The position numbers were made by a program, and so were the translations under genes. Below the pieces are notes generated by a model, which was given only the letters and a program-made list of their open reading frames with translations, did not search any database and was not told where the DNA came from. From contig NZ_SMKG01000013.1 of NCBI RefSeq assembly GCF_004348525.1, forward strand, positions 1 through 64,000: DNA of 64,000 bases. Direction: 5' to 3'. Source of the DNA: Micromonospora sp. 15K316. GTDB taxonomy: Bacteria; Actinomycetota; Actinomycetes; Mycobacteriales; Micromonosporaceae. Positions 12,040 through 24,700 of the stretch are shown here, in pieces; the stretch's first letter is position 1, and the number at the start of each line of letters is the position of its first letter.

Positions 12040-15000
12040 GAGGGCTTGTCCTTCTCCGCCGCGAGCAGCGCGGCGACCTCGGTCTCGGAGAGCCCGTCGA
12101 GCTCGGCGGCGATCCGCTGCTCGATCTGGGCGGCCAGGTCGGCCACCACCGGGCTGGTGAACAGGGCCCGCATCGGGAGTTCCACCTCCACCTCGGCCCG
12201 GATGCGGGCCATGGCCCGCATTCCGCGCAGCGAGTTGCCACCGAGGGCGAAGAAGTCGTCCATCGCGCCGACCTTGTCCACCTGGAGGATCTCGGCGTAG
12301 ACCTCGGCGACCAGCGCCTCGGCCTCGGTGCGCGGGGCGACGAAATCGTCGGCGGTGCCGGTGGTCTGCGCGGCGGGCAGCGCCGCGACGTCCAGCTTGC
12401 CGTTCGGGGTGAGCGGCAACGCGGCCACCGCCACGAAGGCGGTCGGCACCAGATGCGCGGGCAGTTCCCGGGCCAGGTCCGCGGCGAGCGTCGCCGGGTC
12501 GGCGGTGCCGACGAGATAGCCGACCAACTCCGGCTCACCGGAGTCGGCACGCACCACCACCGCCGCCTCCCGCACGTCCGGCCGGGCGAGCAGGGCCGAC
12601 TCGATCTCGCCGAGTTCGATGCGCATGCCTCGGATCTTCACCTGGTTGTCGCGGCGGCCCAGGTACTCCAGCGTCCCGTCGGGCCGCCAGCGGGCCAGGT
12701 CGCCGGTGCGGTACATCCGCTGCCCCGGCGTCCCGTACGGGCAGGGCAGGAAGCGCTCCGCGGTGAGGCCGGGTCGTCCCAGGTAACCGCGGGCCAGCTG
12801 GTCGCCGGCGACGTACAGCTCGCCGACGACGCCCGGCGGGACCGGGTTGAGCACGGCGTCGAGCAGGTACACGCGGGTGTTCCAGGTGGGACGGCCGATC
12901 GGCACCGGGCCGGGCGGCACCGGCTCTCCCGGCGTGATCCGGGCCGCGACGCAGCCGACGGTCGCCTCGGTCGGGCCGTACTCGTTGATCACCGCGACGT
13001 CCTCGTGCCCGGCCCGCCAGCCGGCCAGCTGCTCCCCGGTGAGCGCCTCGCCGCCGATCACGAGGTCGGCGGTGGGCGACAGCTCCGCCGCCAGCAGCGG
13101 CAGGTGGCTCGGGGTGACCTTGAGGAACGTCGGGCGGCCGCCCGTGCGGGCGGCAGGGTCGTCGAACGCCGCCAGCCGCACCGTTCCGCCGGCGGTGAGG
13201 GTGCCGAGCAGGCCGGTGACGGTCAGGTCGAACGAGACGGGCGAGTGCAGCAGCGTGGTCCCGGCCAGCCCCGGATAGGTGTGCCGGGCCCAGGCGAGGT
13301 ACGCGGTCACCGCCCGGTGCTCGACCACCACACCCTTGGGCCGCCCCGTCGAACCCGAGGTGTAGAGCACGTACGCCGGGTGCTCGGGGCGCAGCGGGAC
13401 GCGGCGGTCGGCGTCGGTGAGGTCGCCGTCGGCCAGCTCCGCGCCGGTGCCGGCGTCGAGCACCAGCGCCCCGGCCGGGACGAGACCGGCGGTGGCGGGC
13501 GTGGCCAGCACCAGGGCCGCTTCGGCGTCCTCGATCAGGTACGCGATCCGGCCGGCCGGGTGGGTGGTGTCCACCGGCACGTAGGCGGCACCGGACTTGA
13601 GCACCGCGAGGATCCCCACCACCAGCTCCGCCGAGCGGGGCAGTGCGAGCGCCACCCGGGTCTCCGGGCCGGCGCCCCGCGCCACCAGCAGCCGCGCGAG
13701 CCGGTTGGCCCGACCGTTCAGCTCGGCGTACGACAGCGCGACGCCGTCGTGGACCAGCGCGGTCGCGTCCGGGGCGGCCGCCACCTGCCGCTGCACCTGG
13801 TCCACCACCGTGGACGCCGGCACCTCGTGCGCGGTGTCGTTCCAGCCGGCCAGCACCCGCTCCCGCTCGGCGTCGTCGAGCAGCGGCAGCGCCGAGACCC
13901 GCTGCCGCGGATCGGCGACGGCCGCCTCCAGCAGGCGGACGTAGCGGGCGACGACGGTCTCCGCGGTGGCCCGGTCGAAGAGCGCGGTCCGGTAGACCAA
14001 CCGGCTGGTCGTGGTGGTGATGTCGAAGGCCAGGTCGTCCTTCGTGGTGCCCAGCGCCACCGCGTCCAGGCCGGAGGCCGGAATGTAGTTCAGCGCGGTC
14101 TGGAAGATCGGCTGCACCGACGGGTCCCGCTGCGGTGCGACGGTCTCGACGAGCCGCTGGAACGGGGTCTGCCCGTGCTCCAGCGCGTCGACAAGTCCGT
14201 CGCGCACCCGGACGAGCAGGTCGGCGAAGGTCGGGTCGCCGGCCAGGTCGCAGCGGAGCGCGACCGGGTTGACGAACATGCCGATCAGCGGCGTCAGTTC
14301 GGGGTTGTCCCGGCCGGCGGTGGAGACACCCACGACCACGTCCTCGTCGCCGGAGATCCGGGACAGCAGCGCGGCGAACGCGGCCAGCAGCACCATGTAC
14401 GGGGTGGCCGACCTGCCGGCGCCGAGTGCCGTCGCCCGGTCGAGCAGCCCCTCGGGGAGCTCGAAGTGGACCTCGTCCCCGGCGAAGCCGAGCTGGGCGG
14501 GGCGGGGTCGGTCCAGCGGCAACCCGGTCGCGGCGGGTGCCCCGGCCAGCCGTTCCCGCCAGAACGTGAGCTGACGCTCCAGCTCCGCGCCGGTGAGCTG
14601 TTCGCGCTGCCAGACCGCGAAGTCGGCGTACTGGATGGGCAGCTCGGGCAGCTCGGCCGGCCCGCCGGTCAGCGCGGCCCGGCTGAGCGCGGCCAGTTCC
14701 GCGACGAAGAGCACCGACGAGTGGCTGTCGAAGAGCGCGTGGTGCACCACGAACAGCAGCGCCACCCGGTCGTCGGCGAGCCGGTGCAGCCGGGCCCGCC
14801 ACAGCGGCGGGGCGTCCAGCGGGATCGGCGTGCGCGCCAGTTCGGTCAGCTCGGCGTGGTACCGCTGCTCCTGCTCGGCGCCGCTCAGGCCACGGAGGTC
14901 GACGACGGGCAGCTCGAAACGCTCCGCCGCGCGGACCACCTGCACCAGCGTGCCGTCGTCGACCCGCAGGTGGGTGCGGAGCGTCTCGTGCCGGGCCACG

Positions 15001-15158
15001 AGCTGGTTGAGCACGTCGCCGGCCTGCTCCGGGGTGATGCCGTCGGGGAACCGCCACGGGTTGGAGATGTTGTAGACCGGCGAGGCCGGGTCGAGCTGGT
15101 TGGCGATCCAGATCCGTTCCTGGGCGAAGGAGGCCGGGAAGGTCCACTCCTGGGTCAT
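12036..15158 (-). CDS. NRPS module C-A(Asn)-T
   Basis: A 1040-residue single module. The C domain (about residues 5-430) has FAQERIW near the start and HHALFDS (~140), where the last Gly of HHxxxDG is Ser. The A domain has [12 protein letters not shown] (~600), [19 protein letters not shown] (~728) and YRTGDLARW. Specificity residues read D-L-T-K-V-G-E-V-G-K, matching the Asn code with one conservative change, so L-Asn is predicted. The carrier domain is at GGNSLRGM (~978). The ATG at 15158 is chosen because it overlaps the mbtH stop by 4 nt; the frame extends further upstream without coding character. The dioxygenase encoded two genes upstream probably hydroxylates the tethered Asn. Confidence 0.95.
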
Positions 15159-15346
15159 GACGCCGTCTCCCGTACGCTCCGCGGCCGCATGTCGGTCCAG
15201 ACGGTGTCGACGTGCGCCAGGCACTCCTCGCGGCTGCCGGTGAACCCGGCCTCGTGCCAGCCCGCGGGCAGTTCCCGGTCGGTCGACCAGATCGAGTACT
15301 GCTCCTCGTCGTTGCGGACGACGAGGAATCGGGGTTCGGCCATCAC
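15155..15346 (-). CDS. MbtH-like NRPS accessory protein
   Basis: A 63-residue MbtH-like protein. It keeps the family signature: [20 protein letters not shown], then [19 protein letters not shown] and WTDMRPRS, including the conserved Trp residues. These proteins bind NRPS adenylation domains and are needed for their solubility or activity. One copy probably serves all four A domains of the cluster. It overlaps both neighbours by 4 nt, so its translation is coupled to the dioxygenase and to the Asn module. The usual SxW-P motif reads SIWST here, a small departure. Confidence 0.97.
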   Translation of the reverse strand: MMAEPRFLVVRNDEEQYSIWSTDRELPAGWHEAGFTGSREECLAHVDTVWTDMRPRSVRETAS

Positions 15347-16296
15347 TTCGCTCCGTTGCTCTCAGGGGTGTGCGGCTCGGCCATCGCGACGGCGATCTTG
15401 CGGGGGCCGGTGAACGGCTCACGGCCGTGCGCGGCGGTCATGTTGTCCACCACCAGCACGTCGTCGCGCTGGTAGTCGAAGCGGACGCTGGCGGCCCGGT
15501 ACGCGGCCCGCAGGTGGTCCATCACGTCGGCCGGGATCTCCCCGCCGTCGCCGTAGTAGGTGTTCGACGGCAGGTCCTCGGTGCCGAACATGGCGAGCAG
15601 CCCCTCCTGGTAGTCCTTCGGGAGGGTGCTGAGGTGGAAGAACGTCGCGTGGTTGAACCAGCGCGGGGTGTCCGACCCGGGACGCAGGTGCACGGCGTCG
15701 CGGACCGCCCGGGTACGCAGCCCGTCCTTGCCGCGCCACTCCAGCTGGATCCGGTTGGCCGCCGCGTACGCCTCGACCTCGGCCCGGTCGTCGGTGTCGA
15801 ACACGTGCCGCCACGAGGTGCCGAAGTCCTCGTGGAAGTTACGCACCAGCATCCAGCGACGCCTGATGAACTCCTCACGCACCTGCGGGTCGATCTCCCG
15901 GTACACCCGCCGCACGTCGGCGAGCGGGGTGGCGCCCTGCGTCTGCGGCGCGGTCACGCAGTAGAAGAACAACGTCAACGGCCAGCGGGCCTGGTACGAG
16001 TTCTCGTTGTGCAGGAAGATCTCCTCGTCCGGCGGGTAGTCGGTCGAGGTGTAGACCCGCCCCTTGATGGCGTGCCGGGGTGACGAGCGCTCGGTGTAGG
16101 TCAGCGGCTCGCCGGACAGGGCCCGGACGACCTGGTCGAATCCGTCCACCCCGCCGACGTCGAAGCCGCGGAAGAGCAGCCCGCCGTGCTCGACCAGGGC
16201 GGCGCGCAGCTCCACCCGCCGGTCGGCGATGAGTTCGGTGAGGGCTCGGCCGTCGTTCTCGACGACCACCGGCAGTGTGGCGATCGTGTCGCTCAT
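15343..16296 (-). CDS. SyrP-like TauD/TfdA Fe(II)/2-oxoglutarate dioxygenase
   Basis: A 317-residue non-heme iron, 2-oxoglutarate-dependent oxygenase. The iron ligands are visible as the HxE-type motif [12 protein letters not shown] (~residues 97-108) and a distal His in [15 protein letters not shown] near residue 295, where the Arg should bind 2-oxoglutarate. The pattern ([22 protein letters not shown]) is that of the SyrP subgroup, which hydroxylates amino acids tethered to NRPS carrier domains. Because the gene directly precedes mbtH and the Asn module, the inferred reaction is beta-hydroxylation of carrier-bound Asn. The ATG at 16296 is preferred over 16320 because of GGAG at good spacing. 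Chlorination is excluded: halogenases have Ala or Gly instead of the acidic ligand. Confidence 0.9.
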   Translation of the reverse strand: MSDTIATLPVVVENDGRALTELIADRRVELRAALVEHGGLLFRGFDVGGVDGFDQVVRALSGEPLTYTERSSPRHAIKGRVYTSTDYPPDEEIFLHNENSYQARWPLTLFFYCVTAPQTQGATPLADVRRVYREIDPQVREEFIRRRWMLVRNFHEDFGTSWRHVFDTDDRAEVEAYAAANRIQLEWRGKDGLRTRAVRDAVHLRPGSDTPRWFNHATFFHLSTLPKDYQEGLLAMFGTEDLPSNTYYGDGGEIPADVMDHLRAAYRAASVRFDYQRDDVLVVDNMTAAHGREPFTGPRKIAVAMAEPHTPESNGAK

Positions 16297-16322
16297 GGGT
16301 TCTCCAACTCCTGTTCTCATGG

Positions 16323-19300
16323 TCAGGCGCGCGGCAGTCGCGGGATGGCGGGGATGGCCGCGGCGGTCGGCGGCTCGTCGGTGGCGGGAGCGGCGGCGCG
16401 CAGCTCCTCGATCCGGGCGGCGAGGCCGCCCACGGTGGGAGTCTCGAAGAGGCTGCGCATCGGCAGCCGGACACCGGTGGCCTTACGCATCGCCGCGATC
16501 AGCTGCACCGCCACCAGCGAGTTGCCGCCGAGGGAGAAGAAGTCGTCGTCGACCCCCACCTCGGCCACCCCGAGGGCGTCCCGCCACACCTGGGCGAGGG
16601 CGATCTCCAGCTCGCTGCTCGGCGCGGCCGATCCGGCCCCGGACGCGGCCGGAAAGGCGGCGGCCTCCGACTCCACCTCGAGGTTCTCCGTGGTGACCCG
16701 GCCGGCCCGGTCGCGGATCTCGGCCACCGGGCGGGTGGCGATGACCACCTGCGCCCCGAGCCCGGCGGTGAGGCTGCGCCGGAACGCCTCCGCCCCGTCC
16801 ACCGGCCGGATGTCCTCAGCCGGCCCGGCCGGCGTCCCCTCGGCCGGCGTGGTCGCGGTCAACCCGCCGGTCACCGCGCCCTGATCGACCCGGCGCAGCA
16901 CGAAGTCGCTGATCGCGACCAGCTCGTGGCCGGCCTCGTCGCGCAGCCACAGGTCGGCGGAGACCACCTCGTCGGTGGCGGCGGCCCGGTGCCGCAGGTG
17001 GCTGGTGAAGCGCGCCGGCAGCGGCCCGCGCACCACGATCCGGCCGTACGACAACGGCAGGTAGGTGCCGGAGCCCTGGCCGCGACCGAACGCCGTGGCC
17101 ACGTCGAGCAGGGCCGGGTGCAGACCCCACGCGGACAGGTCGCCGGCCGCCTCGGCGGGTGCCTCGACGCGCGCCAGCTCCTCCCCCTCGCCGAGGTGGT
17201 GCTCCCGCAGCGCCTTCCACCGTGGACCGAACGTCAGCATGCTGGTACGACCGCGGCCGAACGAGGCGTCGTCGTCGACGCGGCGGCCGGAGACGGTCGC
17301 CTCCCGCGCGGGCGGGGCCGGCTCGGTGGTCCAGGCGGCGCTGCCGTGCACGTGCGTCCGCGACTGCCCGCCGGCGAGGCTGCGCACCGTGAAGTCGACG
17401 CCCTCCCCGGTGGGGGTGAGCTCGACCCGGTACTGCGCCAGCGTGCCGTCCGGCACCGCGAACGGTTCGAGGAAGACCACGTCGCGGAGCTCCACCACCG
17501 CCTCGGCGGCGGGGGCGGGCACGGCGGCGGCCACCGCGGCGCGTACCGACTCCAGGTGCGCGGTGCCCGGCACCACCGGCACTCCGCCGATGCGGTGCTC
17601 GTCGAGCAGCCAGTGGGTGGCGGCCGAGACCAGCCCGTGCAGGACGGTGCCGTCCGGTCCGGTGACCCGGGTGGTGAGCACCGGGTGGTCGACGCTGCTG
17701 GTCACCGTGTCCCGGCCGGCCGCGCGGAAGCCGGCCGGCACCTCGGTCTCGACGGCCATGCCGACCTCCGCCCAGCCGCCCCAGTTCTGGGACAGCACCG
17801 GGGCCTGCCAGCCCTGGCCGGAGCGGGCGTGCGCGTCCAGGAAGGCGTTGGCGGCGCAGTAGTCCACCTGCCCGAACCCGCCGATCACCGCGGTGATCGA
17901 CGAGCAGAGCACCACGAAGTCCAGCGGAAGGTCACCGAAGACCTGCGCCAGCGCGAGCGTCCCGGCGATCTTCGGCGCGAGCACCCGTTCCGCCTCTGCC
18001 CGCTGCTTCACCTCGGCCATGCCGCCGCCGGGCAGGCCGGCCGCGTGCACGATGCCGTCGATCCCGCCGTACGCCTCCTCCGCGGCGGCCCGCACCCGGC
18101 GCAGGGCGTCGGGGTCGGTGACGTCGGCGGCGAGCACCAGCACCTGGGCGCCGGCGGCCTCCATCCGGCGGATCGCCGCGATCGCCCGCCCGGACCGGTC
18201 GTCGCTGCCGTGCACGGCGAGGTGGTCGTCCCACTGGTCGCGCGGCGGCAGCCCGGAGCGGGCCAGCAGCACCAGCCGGGCCCGCGCCCGCCGGGCGAAG
18301 TCCTCGGCGAGGGTGATGCCGATGCCGCCCAGACCGCCCGTGATCACGTACCGGCCGCCGTCGCGTAGCGCGCCCGGCTCACCCTCGGCGTCCAGGGTTA
18401 CCTGCTCGTAGTCCGCCACCCAGCGGCGAGCGCCCCGCAGCGCCAGCTCGGCCCGGGCCGGGTCGTGCGGGCGGCGCACTTCGGCCACCAGGGCCTGGCC
18501 GCCGTCGTCGGTCGGGTCGGCGTCGACCAGCCGGACGGCGAGCCCGGGCAGCTCGGCGGGGAGCACCCGGGCCAGCCCCGCCAGGGTGGCGTGCTCCGGC
18601 CGGACCAGGTCGTCGCCGCGTACGTCGCCGACGCCGGCGGTGACCAGGTCCAGCGTGACGGTCTCCTCGGCGGCGGTCACGCCGGCGCCGGCGAGCGCCT
18701 GCACCAGGTGCAGCGCGCTGAAGAAGCCCCGTTCCTGCGCGGCCCAGGTCGCCGTGAGGTCGGTGCCGGTGGGCGCACCGTCCAGCGTGAACGCGTGCAC
18801 GATCCGGGTCGGTACGCCGTCGGCGGCGAGCGCGGCGACCAGCGCGTCGTGGTCCTCCCGTGCGCCGGGGCGCAGCCGGTAGCCGGTCGGAGTCGCGGCG
18901 AACCCGTCGCCGGGGCGTACCTCCACCGGGTCGGCGCCGGCGGCCCGCAGCCCGGCGAGCAGCGCCTCGCCGCGCGGACCGTCGACGAGCACCAGGCAGC
19001 GGCCCAGCGGCGCGGTGCCCGGCTGCGGGGCGGCCTGCCGCCAGACCGGCACGGCGAACCACTCCGGCAGCGGGCGCGGCCCGGTCTCCACCGCCGCCGT
19101 CACCTGCTGCTCCGGGTCCGGGTCGACCCAGTAGCGGCGCCGCTCGAACGGGTAGGTGGGCAGCGGCACCCGCCGGGCCTGCGGATCGGCGCCGAGCCGC
19201 AGCGGTGTGCCGGCGCACCAGAGCACGGCGGCGGCGCCGAGGAGGGTGGCCAGGTCGCCGGTGGTGTCGCCGGGGCCGGGGAGGCTGCCCAGCGGGGTGA

Positions 19301-21791
19301 GCCTCCGCTGCTCGGGCGAGGCCTTGGCGACCTGCATGCGGGCGAGGTTGGCCAGCTGTTTCCCGGGCCCGCACTCGACGAGCTGCCAGGTGCCCTCGCC
19401 GAGCAGGGTGGCCACGCAGTCCCCGAAGCGCACCGGCCGGCGCAGGTGCGACGCCCAGTACGCCGGGTCGGTGGCCTGCTCGTCGGTGATCCAGGTGCCG
19501 GTGACGTTGGAGAGGAACGGCACCGCGGGCGGGCGCAGGGTCACCGACGCCATCAGCGCGGTGAACTCGCCGAGGATGGGCTCCATCATGGGTGAGTGGA
19601 AGGCGTGCGAGGTGCGCAGCAGCTTGCTCTTGCCCTTGAGCTGCTCGGCGAAGGCGGCGACGGCCGCGGTGTCGCCGGCCACCACGCAGGTGCCGGGGCC
19701 GTTGACGGTGGCGACGGCCAACCCTTCGGGTAGCCGCTCGGCGATCGCCGACTCGTCCAGCGAGACGGCGAGCATCGCGCCGGCCGGGAGGGACTGCATG
19801 AGCCGGCCGCGGGCGGCCACCACCCGCAGCGCGTCGGGGAGGCTGAGCACCCCGGCCACGGTCGCGGCGACGTACTCGCCGATGGAGTGCCCGATCATCG
19901 CCGCCGGCCGCGCACCGGCCTCCTGCCAGAGCCGGGCCAGCGCGTACTCGATCACGAAGAGGGCGGGCTGCGTGTAGCGGGTCTGCGTCAGCTTCTCGCC
20001 CGCCTCCGGCTCGCGGTCCAGGATCAGGTCGCGGAGGTCCAACCCCAGCTCGGGGCGGAGCAGCTCGGCGCACTCGTCGACGGTCGCCGCGAAGGCGGGC
20101 TCCTCGGCGTAGAGCTGCGCGCCCATGCCGGCGTACTGGGCGCCCTGGCCGGAGAAGAGGAACGCCAGCCGGGGTGCGCTCCCCTCGGCCACGCCGCGCT
20201 GCACCCGTCGCGGGTTGCCGAGAGCGGCGACCGCGTCGGTCAGGTCGGTGACGGCCACGGCCGCCCGGTGCGGGTACTCCCGCCGGCCCACCCGCAGCGT
20301 GTGCGCCACGTCGGCGAGGTACTCCGGACCGGCGTCGGCGGCCTCGACGAGGCGTGCGGTGAGCCGCCGCACCGCGTCGTCGAGTGCGCCGGCGGTCTGC
20401 GCCGAGACGTGCAGCAGCTGCGCCGGACGCACCCGGCGCGGGCTGCGGTACGCCGCCGGCGCCTGCTCCAGCACCACGTGGGCGTTCGTGCCGCCGATGC
20501 CGAACGAGCTGACGCCGGCGCGGCGCGGAGCGTGCTCGGTGTCCCACTTGGTGAGGGTGTTCGCCACGTAGAACGGGGTGTCGGCGAAGTCGATCGCCGG
20601 GTTCGGCGTCTCGTAGTTGATCGTCGGCGGGATCAGGCCGTGCTCCATCGCGAGCACGGTCTTGATGACGCTCACGATGCCGGAGGGCTGGCTGAGGTGG
20701 CCGATGTTGGACTTCACCGAGCCGATGCCGCACCAGCCCCGGTCGTCGGTCTCCCCGCCGTACACCGCGGAGAGCGCGGTCACCTCGATCGGGTCACCCA
20801 GGGCGGTGCCGGTGCCGTGCGCCTCGACGTAGCTGATGGTGCGCGGGTCGACGCCGGCCATCGCGACGGCCTGGGCGATCGCCTCCGTCTGGCCGTCGAT
20901 GCTCGGGGCGGTGAAACCGACCTTGCCGGCGCCGTCGTTGTTGATCGCGTTGCCGAGTACGACCGCCCGGATCGCGTCGCCGTCGGCGATCGCGTCGGAG
21001 AGCCGCTTGAGCAGGGTGACCCCGGCCCCGCTGCCCCACACGGTGCCGTTCGCGCCGGCGTCGAAGGGCCGGCACCGCCCGTCGGGCGAGGTGAAGCCGT
21101 CCATGCCGAGGTAGCCGACGTGCGGCAGTTCGATGTTCACGCCGCCGGCGAGCGCCATGTCGCACTCGCCGTTGCGCAGCGCCTCGCAGGCCAGGTGGAA
21201 CGCGACAAGCGAGGTCGAGCAGGCGGTGTGCACGGTGAGGCTCGGGCCGCGCAGGTCCAGCCGGTACGACACGTTGGTCGCCACGTAGTTCGGCGAGTTG
21301 CCGGTGGCGATGGAGACGGCGCTGTGCGGGCTGCCGCCGACGCGCTTGTTGCGCAGCACGTTCCGGTGCAGGTACATGTTGCCGCCGGTGCCCGCGTACA
21401 CGCCGACCGCGCCGTCGTAGCGGGACGGGTCGTAGCCGGCGTCCTCCAGCGCCGCGTGGCAGGACTCCAGGAAGAGCCGGTGCTGCGGATCGGTCATCGC
21501 CGCTTCCCGCTCGGTCATCCCGAACAGCGCGGCGTCGAACTCGTCGTACCCGTCGACGAGTGGGGCGCGATTGACCCAGCCGGGGTCGTCCACCTCCTCG
21601 ACGGAGGCGCCCCGGGCCAGCTGCTCCTCGCGGGTGAGCTCGGTGACCGACTCCACCCCGTCGACCAGGTTGCGCCAGAACTCGTGCACGTCCGCCGCGC
21701 CGGGCAGGCGGGCGGCCATCCCGACGATCGCGATCGGCTCGATGCCGTCGCCGTCGCCGGACAGGTCGGTTGCGGTCGGAACGTCCATCAC
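16323..21791 (-). CDS. type I PKS, KS-AT(malonyl)-KR-DH-ACP
   Basis: An 1822-residue single-module polyketide synthase. KS: active Cys in HTACSTS (~192), His in EAHGTGT (~324) and NIGHL (~364). AT: GHSIGEY (~635) and HAFH (~730), the malonyl-CoA signature. [10 protein letters not shown] (~1150) with the [15 protein letters not shown]...AAN catalytic stretch (~1295), so active. [12 protein letters not shown] (~1400), a full HxxxGxxxxP motif, but the second motif reads [10 protein letters not shown], without the usual Gln/His four residues after Asp. Carrier: GGNSLVAV (~1755). KR lies before DH, the reverse of the standard order. It should add one malonate and leave a beta-hydroxy or alpha,beta-unsaturated unit. 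It starts 8 nt after the A-T-C-T gene; the first codon may be GTG 21791 or ATG 21788. Confidence 0.95.
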   Translation of the reverse strand: MMDVPTATDLSGDGDGIEPIAIVGMAARLPGAADVHEFWRNLVDGVESVTELTREEQLARGASVEEVDDPGWVNRAPLVDGYDEFDAALFGMTEREAAMTDPQHRLFLESCHAALEDAGYDPSRYDGAVGVYAGTGGNMYLHRNVLRNKRVGGSPHSAVSIATGNSPNYVATNVSYRLDLRGPSLTVHTACSTSLVAFHLACEALRNGECDMALAGGVNIELPHVGYLGMDGFTSPDGRCRPFDAGANGTVWGSGAGVTLLKRLSDAIADGDAIRAVVLGNAINNDGAGKVGFTAPSIDGQTEAIAQAVAMAGVDPRTISYVEAHGTGTALGDPIEVTALSAVYGGETDDRGWCGIGSVKSNIGHLSQPSGIVSVIKTVLAMEHGLIPPTINYETPNPAIDFADTPFYVANTLTKWDTEHAPRRAGVSSFGIGGTNAHVVLEQAPAAYRSPRRVRPAQLLHVSAQTAGALDDAVRRLTARLVEAADAGPEYLADVAHTLRVGRREYPHRAAVAVTDLTDAVAALGNPRRVQRGVAEGSAPRLAFLFSGQGAQYAGMGAQLYAEEPAFAATVDECAELLRPELGLDLRDLILDREPEAGEKLTQTRYTQPALFVIEYALARLWQEAGARPAAMIGHSIGEYVAATVAGVLSLPDALRVVAARGRLMQSLPAGAMLAVSLDESAIAERLPEGLAVATVNGPGTCVVAGDTAAVAAFAEQLKGKSKLLRTSHAFHSPMMEPILGEFTALMASVTLRPPAVPFLSNVTGTWITDEQATDPAYWASHLRRPVRFGDCVATLLGEGTWQLVECGPGKQLANLARMQVAKASPEQRRLTPLGSLPGPGDTTGDLATLLGAAAVLWCAGTPLRLGADPQARRVPLPTYPFERRRYWVDPDPEQQVTAAVETGPRPLPEWFAVPVWRQAAPQPGTAPLGRCLVLVDGPRGEALLAGLRAAGADPVEVRPGDGFAATPTGYRLRPGAREDHDALVAALAADGVPTRIVHAFTLDGAPTGTDLTATWAAQERGFFSALHLVQALAGAGVTAAEETVTLDLVTAGVGDVRGDDLVRPEHATLAGLARVLPAELPGLAVRLVDADPTDDGGQALVAEVRRPHDPARAELALRGARRWVADYEQVTLDAEGEPGALRDGGRYVITGGLGGIGITLAEDFARRARARLVLLARSGLPPRDQWDDHLAVHGSDDRSGRAIAAIRRMEAAGAQVLVLAADVTDPDALRRVRAAAEEAYGGIDGIVHAAGLPGGGMAEVKQRAEAERVLAPKIAGTLALAQVFGDLPLDFVVLCSSITAVIGGFGQVDYCAANAFLDAHARSGQGWQAPVLSQNWGGWAEVGMAVETEVPAGFRAAGRDTVTSSVDHPVLTTRVTGPDGTVLHGLVSAATHWLLDEHRIGGVPVVPGTAHLESVRAAVAAAVPAPAAEAVVELRDVVFLEPFAVPDGTLAQYRVELTPTGEGVDFTVRSLAGGQSRTHVHGSAAWTTEPAPPAREATVSGRRVDDDASFGRGRTSMLTFGPRWKALREHHLGEGEELARVEAPAEAAGDLSAWGLHPALLDVATAFGRGQGSGTYLPLSYGRIVVRGPLPARFTSHLRHRAAATDEVVSADLWLRDEAGHELVAISDFVLRRVDQGAVTGGLTATTPAEGTPAGPAEDIRPVDGAEAFRRSLTAGLGAQVVIATRPVAEIRDRAGRVTTENLEVESEAAAFPAASGAGSAAPSSELEIALAQVWRDALGVAEVGVDDDFFSLGGNSLVAVQLIAAMRKATGVRLPMRSLFETPTVGGLAARIEELRAAAPATDEPPTAAAIPAIPRLPRA

Positions 21792-21799
21792 GGTGTCCT

Positions 21800-24700
21800 T
21801 CAGTGCGTGGTGCCGCCGGGGCGGCGGGGTGGATTACGACGGGTACGGCTGCGCCGGGCGGCGGCCCGCAGGGCAGCGCGGGCCAGCTCCGGCCGGTCGG
21901 CGGCGCCGTCCAGGCCGGCGGCGAGCGCCCGGATCGTGGGATGGCGGAACAGGTCGAGCATCTTGATCGAGCGACCGGTGGCCGCGGTCAGCCGGGCGTG
22001 CACCTCGGCCAGGGCGAGCGAGTGCCCGCCGATGTCGAAGAAGTTGTCGGTGACGCTCACCCGGTCGCGCTCCAGCACCTCCCGCCAGATGCCGGCGACG
22101 AGCTCCTCGGTCTCGGTGAGCCCGTCGGGGCCGGTCGGTGGGACGACCCGCGGCGGCTCGGTGGCGGCCACGGTCATGGCGCCGAGCTGCGCCACCCGGA
22201 CGGTCGGGCGGGGCAGCTCGGCGGCCACCTCGCGGGCCGGCGCGTCGGGGTTGGCGGCCAGCACGCCGAGCAGGACGGCCAGGTCGGCGAGGAGCGCCTC
22301 GATCCGCTCCCCGTCGAAGAGGTCGGGGTTGTGCACCACCTCGACACCGACCCGGCCGGCGCGCTCGACCACGTAGACGGTGAGGTCGAAGGGCGAGCCG
22401 GGCTTCGGCACCGGTGCCGGCTCGCCGACGAGGCCGGTCAGCGCCAGCCGGGGCGGCGCGAAGTTGAGCACGTTGAAGAGCACCTGCACCAGCGGCGCGC
22501 GGGCGGTGTCCCGGCCGACGCCGAGCGCCTCGACGATCCGCTCCAGCGGCGCGCCCGGGTGCGCGGTCACCTCGTGCAGCTCGGCGGCGCACCGCTCGAC
22601 CAGCTCGGCGAAGCTCGCGCCGCCGGTGCGTACCCGGACCGGCACGGTGTCGATGAAGAAGCCGACCACGTCGTCGAAGGCGGCCAACCGCCGGTCGGCG
22701 ACGATCGCGCCGAGCACGTGGTCGTCCCCGCCGGTGAGCCGGGCGAGCAGCTCGCCGAAGCCGGCCAGCAACACCGCGGCGACAGTGGTGCCCAACCGTT
22801 CGGCCAGGGTCCGTACCGCCCGATCAGTCGCCTCGGGCAACCGTACGGCGGCCTCGGCCCCGACGTAGGTCTGCACGGCGGGTCGCGGGCGGTCCCGGGG
22901 CAGGTCCAGCACAGTCGGCGCGCCCTCGAGGTGCGCCGTCCACCAGGCCAGATCCGTCTCTCCCCGGCGCCGGTCCCGCTCCGCCCGCCACACCGCGTAG
23001 TCCGCGTAGCCGGCGCTCAGGGCGGGCAGCCGAGGCGTACGCCCCGCCACCGCCTGCGCGTACGCGGCTTCGAGGTCGTCGTAGAGGACCGCCTCGGACC
23101 AGCCGTCGAAGACCGCGTGGTGCAGGGTGATCGCCAGCACGTGCTCGGCCGGGCCGAGCCGGTAGACGGTCACCTGCCAGGGCGGCCCGGTGGCCAGGTC
23201 GAACGCGTGCCCGGCCCCGGCGGCGAGCATCCCCGCCAGCTCCCGTTCCTGGTCGGCGCCGCCGGTCAGGTCGACCACCGGCACCGGCACGTCGGTCGGC
23301 TCCGCACGGACGGCGTAGGGCACGCCACCGGTCTGCGGGATCCGCCAGCGCAGCACGTCGTGCCGCTCCGCCACCGCCCGCAGCGCCGCCCCGAGCGCCG
23401 TGACGTCGAGCGGACCGTGCAGCCGGTGCGCCACCGCGATGTTGTACGGCGCGCTGGACGGGGCGAGCTGGTCGACGAACCAGAGCCGCCGCTGCGGCGC
23501 GGAGAGGGTAGGCGGGTTGCCGGTGGTGAGCCCGTCCCCGTCGGTCGCCGCGGCGGCGGCGACCCGCTCGAGCAGGCCGGCGAAGGTCCGGCCGGCGAGG
23601 ACGTCCCGCGTGTCGACGTGCCGGCCCAACTCGGCCCGCAACGCGGCGACCAGCCGCATCGCCGCGATCGAGTTCCCACCGGCGGCGAGGAAGTCGGTCT
23701 CCTCAGTGGGAGCGGCACCGAGCAGCCGCGACCAGATGCGCCGCACCGCCGCGTCGAGCGGCTCGTCCGGGTCGACCGCCGACCGCGCCGGATCGTCGGC
23801 CCGGCCGGCGGTGGCGAGCGCACGCAGCGCCGCCCGGTCCACCTTGCCGCTGGTAGCGCTGACCGGCAGGTCGGCCAGGCGCAGCACCCGCGCCGGCAGC
23901 ATCGCGGCGGTCAACCGGGACCCGGCGTGGCTACGCAGCCGCTCGTCGTCGGGCCCGTCCATCGGGGTGACGAACGCGACCAGCTCCGTGCCGCCCGGCC
24001 CCGGCACCGCCTCGACCACCACCCGGTCCACCCCGGGCAGCTCGGCCAGCACCGTCTCCACCTCGCCCAGCTCGATCCGCTGGCCACGGATCTTGACCTG
24101 CCGGTCGGCTCGGCCGAAGTAGACGATCCGGCCGTCCGCCGCCTGACGGACGAGGTCACCGGTGCGGTACAGCCGCGCCCCCGGCTCGCTGGAGAACGGG
24201 TCCGGGACGAACCGTTCGGCGGTCAGCCCCGGGCGGTTGAGGTAGCCGTCGGCCAGGCCGGGGCCGCCGATCAGCAGCTCGCCGGTCTCCCCCGGCGGCA
24301 CCGGACGCAGGTCGGGGTCGACCACGTAGGCGCGGTGGTTGGGCAGCGGCCGGCCGATCGGCACCGGATCGGTCACGTCCGCGGTCAGCGGGCCGCTCAC
24401 CGCCAGTACCGTGGTCTCGGTCGGCCCGTACCCGTTGAGGAACGTACGCCCCGGCGCCCATCGGGCGGCCAGCTCGGCCGGCACCGCCTCGCCGCCGCAG
24501 AACACCACCTTCCAGTCGGGCAGCTCGGCCGGGTCCAACATGGAGAGCACGGTGGGCGTGATGAAGCCCCAGTTGACCTGGTGTGCGGCGATGAACCGGG
24601 CGAGCCGGACCGGGTCGGCTCGGTCGTCCGCGCCGATCAGCTGCACCGAGCCGCCCAGCAGCAGCGGAACGAAGAGGTCCATCGTGACCGCGTCGAAGCC

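Noticed and set aside
15343-16296. Non-heme iron halogenase instead of hydroxylase
   Set aside because: The HxE-type acidic iron ligand is present (HNE); halogenases replace it with Ala or Gly.
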